DNA of 7,830 nt from Acidobacteriota bacterium (GTDB lineage Bacteria; Acidobacteriota; Vicinamibacteria; Vicinamibacterales; Fen-181). Location: positions 1,486-9,315 of the forward strand of contig JAJXZZ010000105.1 in assembly GCA_021779795.1 (NCBI GenBank). Direction: 5' to 3'. The notes under the pieces were generated by a model. That model was not told the DNA's origin and ran no database searches. It saw nothing but the letters and a program-made list of their open reading frames with translations. The translations under genes and the position numbers were made by a program. Positions 1-5,514 of the stretch are shown here, one piece after another. Within the stretch, counting starts at the first letter, position 1; each line of letters opens with the position of its first letter.

Positions 1-2303
1 TCAATGGCGAGGGCGACGTTGCCGGCGGAATCGTCGTCATCCGATCCGGCGTCGACACCAACGCGGTCATCCAGAACGTCAAGAAAGCGGTCGCGGAGAA
101 GGTGCAGCCGTCGCTCCCCAAGGGCGTCGAGTTCGTCACGACGTACGACCGATCGGATCTGATCGAACGGTCCATCAGCAACCTGACGGAGAAACTCCTC
201 GAGGAAGCGCTGATCGTGTCGCTGGTGTGCATCGTCTTCCTGTGGCACTTCCGAAGCGCGCTGGTGGCCATCCTCACCCTGCCGCTGGCCGTCCTCCTCT
301 CGTTCGTGGCGATGCGCTACATCGGCCTCGGCTCGAACATCATGAGCCTGGGCGGCATCGCCATCGCCATCGGCGCGATGATCGACGCCGCCATCATCAT
401 GATCGAGAATGCCCACAAGCACCTGGAACGCGATCAGGGCGCCAGGCCGCGGCGGGAGATCCTGATCGAGGCGGCGCAGGAGGTCGGGCGCCCCCTGTTC
501 TTCTCGCTCCTGGTCATCACCGTCTCGTTCCTGCCGATCTTCACGCTTCAGGCGCAGGAAGGCCGCATGTTCCGGCCGCTGGCCTTCACCAAGACCTTCG
601 CGATGGGGTTCGCCGCGCTCACCTCGGTGATCATCGTGCCGTTCCTGATGGTGCTCTTCATCCGCGGGAGGATCGCGAAGGAGGAGAAGAACCCGATCAA
701 CCGGTTCCTGATCTGGGCGTACCACCCCTTCGTCGAGTTCGTCCTCCGCCATCGTGCGCTCACGCTCATCGTCGCCGTGGCGCTCCTGCTGAGTTCCGTC
801 CCGATCTACATGAAGCTCGGTTCGGAGTTCATGCCCCCGCTCTACGAGGGCACGATCCTCTACATGCCGATCACGCTGCCCGGCGCGTCGATTCCGACGG
901 CCCAGCAGATCCTCCAGGTGCAGGACAAGCTGATCAAGACCTTCCCGGAGGTCGCGTCGGTGTTCGGCAAGGCGGGTCGCGCGCTCACGGCGACCGACCC
1001 GGCGCCGCCCGAGATGATCGAGACCGTGATCAACCTCAAGCCGGAGTCGCAGTGGCGGCCCGGCATGACCCCCGAGAAGCTGGTGGCCGCACTCGACAAG
1101 CGGGTCCGGCTGCCCGGAGTGGTCAACGCGTGGACCATGCCCATCAAGGCCCGCGTGGACATGCTCTCGACCGGCATTCGGACGCCTGTCGGCATCAAGG
1201 TCTTCGGGCCGAAGCTCGAGACGATCGACACCATCGGCGCGCAGATCGAAGGGGCGCTCGCCGGCGTCAAGGGCACGCGCAACGTCTTCGCCGAGCGAGT
1301 GACGGGCGGCTACTACGTGGACTTCACGATCCGGCGCGACCAGATCGCGCGCTACGGCCTGACGGTCGGCGACGTCGAGAGGGTCATCGAATCGGCGATC
1401 GGCGGCGCCAACGTCACGACCACGATCGAAGGGCGGGAGCGCTTCCCGGTCAACGTCCGCTACCAGCGGTACTTCCGAACCGACATCGCCACGCTCCGCC
1501 GCACGTTGATCGGGACGCCGGCCGGCGAGCAGATCCCGCTCGACCAGCTCGCCGACATCTCTCTGTCGACCGGACCGACGGTGATCCGGACCGAACAGGC
1601 GCAACTGCTGGGCTACGTCTACGTGGACGTGGCCGACCGCGACATCGGGAGCTACGTGAACGAGGCCAAGCGCGTCGTGGGCCGGATGGTGAAGCTGCCC
1701 GAGGGCTACTACCTGGAGTGGAGCGGCCAATACGAGTACATGATGCGCGCGGCCGCCCGCCTGAAGATCGTGATTCCGCTGACGCTCCTCATCGTCATCG
1801 TGCTGCTCTACTTCAACATGCGCAACCCCGTGAAGATCGCGATCGTCCTGCTCGCGGTGCCCTTCTCCCTGGTCGGCGCGTTCTGGCTGCTCTTCATCCT
1901 CGGATACAACATGAGCGTGGCCGTCTGGGTCGGCATCATCGCGCTGGCGGGCGTCGATGCCGAGACTGGCGTGGTGATGCTGCTCTACCTCGATCACGCC
2001 TTCGACCGCTTCAAGGCGGAGGGACGCATGAACAGCCTCCGCGACCTCCAGGACGCGGTGGAGGACGGCGCCGTCAAGCGGATCCGGCCGAAGATGATGA
2101 CCGTGATGGCGATCCTGATGGGGCTGCTGCCCATCATGTGGGGGCATGGCGCCGGGGCCGACGTGATGAAACGCATCGCGGCGCCGATGGTCGGCGGCGT
2201 CGTCACCTCCTTCATCCTCGAGTTACTGATCTACCCGGTGATCTTCACCGTCTGGAAGTGGCACGCCGAAGTGAAGCCTCGGCTGGCGAAGGGGAACGGC
2301 TGA
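1..2303 (+). CDS. cusA: CusA-type Cu(I)/Ag(I) efflux RND pump, 5' end outside window
   Basis: This is the inner-membrane, proton-driven pump of a Cus-type tripartite system exporting Cu(I)/Ag(I) from the periplasm and cytoplasm. The frame is open from the first base (first full codon at 3). About 766 residues are present, matching E. coli CusA from about residue 286 to the end, so roughly 285 residues are missing. TM4 carries GAMIDAAIIMIEN, whose D (codon 384) and E (codon 405) correspond to CusA D405 and E412. The three substrate methionines, equivalent to M573, M623 and M672, are at codons 864, 1014 and 1161, with exactly the E. coli spacing (50 and 49 residues). Relay methionines matching M391, M403, M410, M486 and M501 are at codons 342, 378, 399, 603 and 648. 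E939 matches codon 1962, and a RPKMMT motif holds the K984-like lysine. No frameshift is seen. The stop is TGA at 2301. CzcA-type zinc pumps lack this methionine set, so copper/silver is strongly preferred. Confidence 0.95.
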   Translation, partial: NGEGDVAGGIVVIRSGVDTNAVIQNVKKAVAEKVQPSLPKGVEFVTTYDRSDLIERSISNLTEKLLEEALIVSLVCIVFLWHFRSALVAILTLPLAVLLSFVAMRYIGLGSNIMSLGGIAIAIGAMIDAAIIMIENAHKHLERDQGARPRREILIEAAQEVGRPLFFSLLVITVSFLPIFTLQAQEGRMFRPLAFTKTFAMGFAALTSVIIVPFLMVLFIRGRIAKEEKNPINRFLIWAYHPFVEFVLRHRALTLIVAVALLLSSVPIYMKLGSEFMPPLYEGTILYMPITLPGASIPTAQQILQVQDKLIKTFPEVASVFGKAGRALTATDPAPPEMIETVINLKPESQWRPGMTPEKLVAALDKRVRLPGVVNAWTMPIKARVDMLSTGIRTPVGIKVFGPKLETIDTIGAQIEGALAGVKGTRNVFAERVTGGYYVDFTIRRDQIARYGLTVGDVERVIESAIGGANVTTTIEGRERFPVNVRYQRYFRTDIATLRRTLIGTPAGEQIPLDQLADISLSTGPTVIRTEQAQLLGYVYVDVADRDIGSYVNEAKRVVGRMVKLPEGYYLEWSGQYEYMMRAAARLKIVIPLTLLIVIVLLYFNMRNPVKIAIVLLAVPFSLVGAFWLLFILGYNMSVAVWVGIIALAGVDAETGVVMLLYLDHAFDRFKAEGRMNSLRDLQDAVEDGAVKRIRPKMMTVMAILMGLLPIMWGHGAGADVMKRIAAPMVGGVVTSFILELLIYPVIFTVWKWHAEVKPRLAKGNG

Positions 2304-2323
2304 ACCGCGACAGAAGGGACCCC

Positions 2324-3043
2324 ATGTCGATGAAGCAACTGATCCTTGGCGTGATGCTGGCGACGCTCGCCGCCGCCAATCCCGTGTGCGCGGCTGCGCC
2401 TGCGCTCGAGTTTCCGGTCCGAACGGGACACCTGCGCTCGGAGAGCCGTGGAACGCTGGCCTTCGGTGACCGGGGCGTCGAGTACTCGACCGCGAAGAAG
2501 GACGCCAGCCGCCGTTGGGCCTACGAGCAGATCAAGCAGATCCAGATCCTGTCTCCGACGCGCATCGCCGTGCGAACCTACGAAGACCGGGGATGGACGC
2601 GGTTGTGGGCCGACCGCACCGTCGAGTTCGAGATCGTGCAGGGGGCGGCCACACCGGAGTTGGTGGGCTTCCTGCTCGCGAAGATTGCCAGGCCGGTCGT
2701 GACGTCGGTCCTCCCGGTCATGACCCACGCGCCCCGATTCCGCGTGCCGGTCAAGCATGTGCGCGGCCGCCACGGGAGCGACGGCGACCTGGTCCTCTAC
2801 GACGACGCGCTGGTGTACGAGTCACCTCGAGAGGGCGCCAGCCGATACTGGCGGTTTGGCGATCTCGCCTCGGTCTTCGCGCCGGATCGCTTCCGACTCG
2901 ACGTCCTCACCTACGAGGGCGGCGGCGGAGACACACGGCCCTTCACGTTCCAGTTGAAGGCGGACCTGCCGCCCGGGTTCTACGACACGCTGTGGGCGGC
3001 CATCAACGCGCCCGCGCCTCTCAGGGACACGACGGGGCGGTGA
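2324..3043 (+). CDS. Secreted protein of unknown function with two tandem homologous domains
   Basis: The gene encodes 239 residues and starts 20 bases after the cusA stop. AGAAGGGA precedes the ATG at 2324; a second ATG two codons on is possible. Residues 1-24 form a Sec signal peptide (charged start, hydrophobic LILGVMLATLAAA, cleavage near VCAAA), so the product is probably periplasmic. The mature part contains an internal duplication: about residues 30-120 and 140-228 share the order G-x-L, V-x-Y, A-S-R-x-W, P-x-R and TYE. Each copy looks like a small beta-rich domain ending in a helix, similar in layout to bacterial PH/GRAM-like folds, but that fold is inference. I do not recognise a named family. 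The position directly behind cusA suggests co-transcription and perhaps a role in metal efflux or sensing. No Cys/Met/His cluster typical of copper chaperones is seen. Confidence 0.85.
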   Translation: MSMKQLILGVMLATLAAANPVCAAAPALEFPVRTGHLRSESRGTLAFGDRGVEYSTAKKDASRRWAYEQIKQIQILSPTRIAVRTYEDRGWTRLWADRTVEFEIVQGAATPELVGFLLAKIARPVVTSVLPVMTHAPRFRVPVKHVRGRHGSDGDLVLYDDALVYESPREGASRYWRFGDLASVFAPDRFRLDVLTYEGGGGDTRPFTFQLKADLPPGFYDTLWAAINAPAPLRDTTGR

Positions 3044-3525
3044 ACGGCACGCTCCCGGAGATCCACCGCTCGGGAGCGACCGCCGTCGTCGTCGCGGCCT
3101 GGTTCATATCCGGCGGCATCAGCGCCCTGCCGGAGCCAGGACGCGCGGAAGTCCTGGTTGCGCGACGCCTTCGCGCTCCGGCCATCCCTGGCGGGGCGTA
3201 AGGCCGCAAGAACCCGGTGGCGCGCTCTTCTCCTCGCCCACCCGGGCCACGCTCACACAATCATGGGGACGGTGTCGATGGTCCGCGAGAACCGTCTCGA
3301 AGTGAAGGCCACCGACGGCACGGTTTCGGTGGTTGCGCTGGACGACAAGACGCGGGTTCTGCGGGGCACCGCCAGGGCGAAGCCCGGGACGGTCAAGACG
3401 GCGAACGCGTCGTGGTGACGGCACTCGAGACGAAGGACAAGGACGGAAAGGCAGTGGTTCTCGCGACGGAGGTTCGCCTGGCCGCTGCAGCCCAGCCGCC
3501 GAAGGCAGACCAGCCCAAGCGTTGA
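3040..3525 (+). pseudogene. Broken gene for small secreted DUF5666-like protein
   Basis: The coding signal is split over two frames. From GTG 3040, which overlaps the previous stop, frame 1 gives a signal-peptide-like start (GATAVVVAAWFISGGISAL, to about 3129) and ends at TAA 3199. Frame 2 then carries AHPGHAHTIMGTVSMVREN and a domain running to TGA 3416. From about 3400, frame 1 resumes with GERVVVTALETKDKDGKAV to TGA 3523. Joined together, these pieces read as one small secreted protein with a DUF5666-like beta-barrel domain (GTV start, central TRV, then a VGERVVV-like segment). One missing G at about 3399-3401 would explain the second shift. About 100 bases between ISAL and LLAHPGHAH explain the first. 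Two separate lesions favour real decay, but an assembly indel at 3400 cannot be excluded. An intact short version from TTG 3158 would lack a convincing signal peptide and would truncate the domain. Confidence 0.6.
3129..3195. repeat. Cluster of nested inverted repeats inside the broken gene
   Basis: An 8-bp perfect inverted repeat (GCCGGAGC at 3129-3136, GCTCCGGC at 3175-3182) encloses a 7-bp perfect hairpin (CCAGGAC 3136-3142, GTCCTGG 3151-3157, 8-base loop). A further small hairpin, GCCA-TCCC-TGGC, follows at 3181-3192. The cluster lies between the signal-peptide half and the mature half of the broken DUF5666-like gene, which raises the possibility of a REP- or MITE-like insert of about 100 bases. 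No second copy is seen in the window and no target-site duplication was identified. Confidence 0.35.
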
Positions 3526-3654
3526 GGGGCCTGGAGTGTCGTCTCCGCGCGGTCGTTGCAGACCGGCGCTCCCGGCGCGGGTCCTCTGACCCAGGAATCG
3601 GCGCCGGCCCCCTGGGCGTCGGCGCCGGCGAAACAGGCGGCCGGCCCGGCGGCG
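3526..3654. other. Convergent intergenic spacer with GC-rich palindromes
   Basis: This spacer lies between the plus-strand metal-efflux block and the minus-strand lgt operon, and both blocks end here. The palindrome CGGCGCCG occurs twice (3599-3606 and 3620-3627), so the copies can pair with each other across 13 bases. A small hairpin GGGTC-CTCT-GACCC lies at 3579-3592. There is no T-tract on either strand, so these are not canonical intrinsic terminators, although transcription must end somewhere here. No coding signal is seen. Confidence 0.4.
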
Positions 3655-4416
3655 TCAGCGCTTGGACGGCCGGGCGGCCGGGCGGACCGGCGCGGGCGCC
3701 GGCTTCACGAGCAGCCACGCCCCGAGCAGGACGAGGCCCACCGAGAACAGCTGGGCGGTGGTCATGCCGGCGAACACGACGACGTTGATCCTAATCATCT
3801 CGATCAGGAACCGGGCAGCACCCGCCAGGACGAGATACCAGCCGAACACCCTCCGGTCGGACATGCCGTGCCGGCGCCTGGCCACCAGCCAGGCCGCCAG
3901 CCCGAACAGGAACACCGACTCGTAGAGCTGCGTGGGGTGGACCTTGACCGTCGTGGGCGGCAGCCCCTGCGGAAAGGCGACGCCCCACGGCAGGCTCGTC
4001 GGCCGCCCGTAGTCGTCACCGACCAGGAAGCAGCCGATCCGCCCGACCGCCTGCCCGACGGCCATCGCGGGCGAGGCCGCGGCCAGCACCGTCATCAGCG
4101 GCAGGCGCTGCCACCATACCATCGCCAGGCCCGCGAGCACGCCGCCGGTGAAGCCGCCGAACCAGCTCATGCCGCCGCGGCTCAGCAGGGTGTCGGCCAG
4201 CGGCTCGGCCCAGTGCTCGATCACGTAGAGGAGCTTCGCCCCGGCCAGGCCGCCGAGCACGCCGACCAGCGCCGCGTCGATCCCCTTGGACCCGTCGAGG
4301 CCCGATCGCACGAACTCGCGCCTGAGCACGAGGATGCCGAGCGCCGCCCCGAGGGCGACCATCGCGCCGAAGCTCGTGACCTCGAACGATCCCACGCGGA
4401 ACAGGACTGGATACAT
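3655..4416 (-). CDS. lgt: Divergent prolipoprotein diacylglyceryl transferase (Lgt)
   Basis: The product is a 253-residue polytopic inner-membrane enzyme. It transfers diacylglycerol from phosphatidylglycerol to the lipobox cysteine of prolipoproteins, the first step of lipoprotein maturation. Recognisable family segments are GGMSWFGGFTGG (residues 81-92), GRIGCFLVGDDYG (125-137), HPTQLYES (160-167) and ARFLIEMIR (201-209). Equivalents of E. coli R143, G154, R239 and E243 are kept (R126, G137, R202, E206). Y26, H103 and N146 appear replaced by F16, F86 and C129, and E151 by D134. About seven hydrophobic segments can be picked out, with a Pro/Ala/Arg-rich cytoplasmic tail. The ATG at 4416 is preceded by GGAG at a 6-base spacing. 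It lies 36 bases after the anti-sigma gene on the same strand, so it is probably the last gene of that operon. Fold and family are clear; full activity is less certain given the substitutions. Confidence 0.9.
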   Translation of the reverse strand: MYPVLFRVGSFEVTSFGAMVALGAALGILVLRREFVRSGLDGSKGIDAALVGVLGGLAGAKLLYVIEHWAEPLADTLLSRGGMSWFGGFTGGVLAGLAMVWWQRLPLMTVLAAASPAMAVGQAVGRIGCFLVGDDYGRPTSLPWGVAFPQGLPPTTVKVHPTQLYESVFLFGLAAWLVARRRHGMSDRRVFGWYLVLAGAARFLIEMIRINVVVFAGMTTAQLFSVGLVLLGAWLLVKPAPAPVRPAARPSKR

Positions 4417-4452
4417 GGGCGGCTCCAGGCAGGCGGAATGCGGGGCCGGGGC

Positions 4453-4737
4453 TCAGCGCGCCCCGGTCTTGGCGCGCGGCGCCTGGCGAAGGAGTTCGGT
4501 CACGCGGGCCCGGGCCCGCCGCCGGACGTCGCGCGGCAGGGCCGGCCTGCCCTTCTCGTGGCAGGCGACGAGCGTGAACTTCAGGCTGTCGAGCACGTCC
4601 TCGCAGCACGGGCAGTCGTGCAGGTGCCGCTCGATCGCGCGCCGCTCCTGCGCCGGCAGGTCGCCGTCGAGGTACCGCGAGAGGCGCTCGAGGAAATCGG
4701 CGCACCGGTGATCGCGCTCGAGGTCCAGATGGGTCAT
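4453..4737 (-). CDS. Soluble zinc-binding anti-sigma factor (zf-HC2/ZAS type)
   Basis: The product has 94 residues. A ZAS-type zinc site is visible: C12, then H38-x3-C42-x2-C45 within RHLHDCPCC. The preceding FLERLSRYLDGDLPAQERRAIERHL segment is typical of the anti-sigma helical bundle that wraps the sigma factor. A basic C-terminal helix follows (RDVRRRARARVTELL). There is no transmembrane segment, so unlike RseA-type factors it should act in the cytoplasm, as RsrA and the N-terminal domain of ChrR do. Its ATG (4737-4735) overlaps the sigma stop as ATGA, indicating translational coupling and near-equal production. The thiols make redox or metal release of sigma plausible, but this is inference. 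The target is almost certainly the adjacent ECF sigma. Confidence 0.88.
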   Translation of the reverse strand: MTHLDLERDHRCADFLERLSRYLDGDLPAQERRAIERHLHDCPCCEDVLDSLKFTLVACHEKGRPALPRDVRRRARARVTELLRQAPRAKTGAR

Positions 4738-5363
4738 GACGATTCCAGGTGCTCGCGCAGCAGCAGCCGCGCGCGGTGAAGCCGCGTTTTGACGTTCGCC
4801 TCGGAGATGCCTATCACCTCGGCCACCTCCCGCGTGGACAGCCCCTCGATCTCCCGCAGCACGACCACGACCCGGTAGGGGCGCGGGACCGCGGACAGCG
4901 CCCGCCTCAGCCGGGCGCGGAGGCTCGAGTTGATCGCCTGGTCCTCGGGGTCCCGGCCGGCGTCCACGGCATCCACCTGCCGCCCGCGCCCGTCGTTGTC
5001 GGCCGACCCTTCGTCGAGCGACACGAAGTGATCCGGCTCGTTCGCCCGCTTGCGGCGGCCGATGAGGCACGCGTTGCGCACCGTCCGGTAGAGCCAGGCG
5101 CGAAACGCCTCGGGCTCGCGGATCCGCGCCGCGTACCGGTACGTCTTGAGCAGGGCCTCCTGCATCGCGTCGTCGGCGTCGTCGGCCCGCCCGCAGACCA
5201 GCAGGCTGAAACGGTACGTCACTTCCTGCGCCCGCATGAGGAGCTTCTCCATGGCGTGCTTGTCGCCCGCCTGGACCGCCCGCACCAGGTCTGCGTAGGC
5301 CGCGCCTTCGCGCGCGGCGCGAGCCTCCTCCTCCTCAAGATTCCTGTTGCGTGATTTCGTCAC
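4734..5363 (-). CDS. ECF-family RNA polymerase sigma factor (sigma-70 family)
   Basis: From GTG 5363 the product has 209 residues, a usual ECF length. Sigma region 2 spans about residues 22-107 and includes DDADDAMQEALLKTYR (the -10-recognition helix region) and FRAWLYRTVRNACLIGRRKR. An acidic linker (SLDEGSADNDGRG, about 115-127) leads to region 4 at about 150-206, with LSAVPRPYRVVVVLREIEGLS and the helix-turn-helix STREVAEVIGISEANVKTRLHRAR. No extra C-terminal domain is present. Start choice: AGGTGG sits just before GTG 5363, and a 9-bp inverted repeat with a TATGAT box lies just upstream. In-frame alternatives are GTG 5369 and ATG 5414; the ATG would place the repeat partly inside the gene. 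The frame stays open to 5660, but that part overlaps the divergent TolC-family gene and looks non-coding. First gene of the sigma/anti-sigma/lgt operon. Confidence 0.9.
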   Translation of the reverse strand: MTKSRNRNLEEEEARAAREGAAYADLVRAVQAGDKHAMEKLLMRAQEVTYRFSLLVCGRADDADDAMQEALLKTYRYAARIREPEAFRAWLYRTVRNACLIGRRKRANEPDHFVSLDEGSADNDGRGRQVDAVDAGRDPEDQAINSSLRARLRRALSAVPRPYRVVVVLREIEGLSTREVAEVIGISEANVKTRLHRARLLLREHLESS

Positions 5364-5401
5364 AGCCACCTGCTGCGCGCGCCCGTGTGACGCTTTCCCT
5401 G

Positions 5402-5448
5402 GGGCCTGAATCATACACCAGAGCACGCTGCTTCCCGCGTTCAGGCCC
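5402..5448 (-). promoter_or_regulatory. 9-bp perfect inverted repeat around a TATGAT box upstream of sigma
   Basis: GGGCCTGAA (5402-5410) and TTCAGGCCC (5440-5448) are exact reverse complements separated by 29 bases. On the minus strand the interval ends in TATGAT (5415-5410), a good -10-like box, but no convincing -35 sits 16-18 bases upstream of it. The site lies in the divergent region between the sigma operon and the TolC-family gene, so a protein bound here could act on one or both. Operator function is inference. Confidence 0.4.
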
Positions 5449-5514
5449 GCCGGTGCCCGGTCAACCGAGGCGCCCGGCGTGAGCTCTGGACGGACGGACA
5501 CCGACAGACCGAGA

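Noticed and set aside
227..2323. Long open frame running through cusA in another frame and continuing into the secreted protein gene
   Set aside because: Only the part from ATG 2324 has a signal peptide and sensible composition. The upstream part is an Arg/His/Pro-rich out-of-frame shadow of cusA.
3392..3418. Programmed -1 ribosomal frameshift as explanation for the frame change at 3400
   Set aside because: No slippery heptamer of the X-XXY-YYZ type is present and the gene has a second lesion upstream; a plain indel is simpler.
3579..3627. Intrinsic terminators in the convergent spacer
   Set aside because: Hairpins are short or purely GC palindromes and neither strand has a following T-tract.
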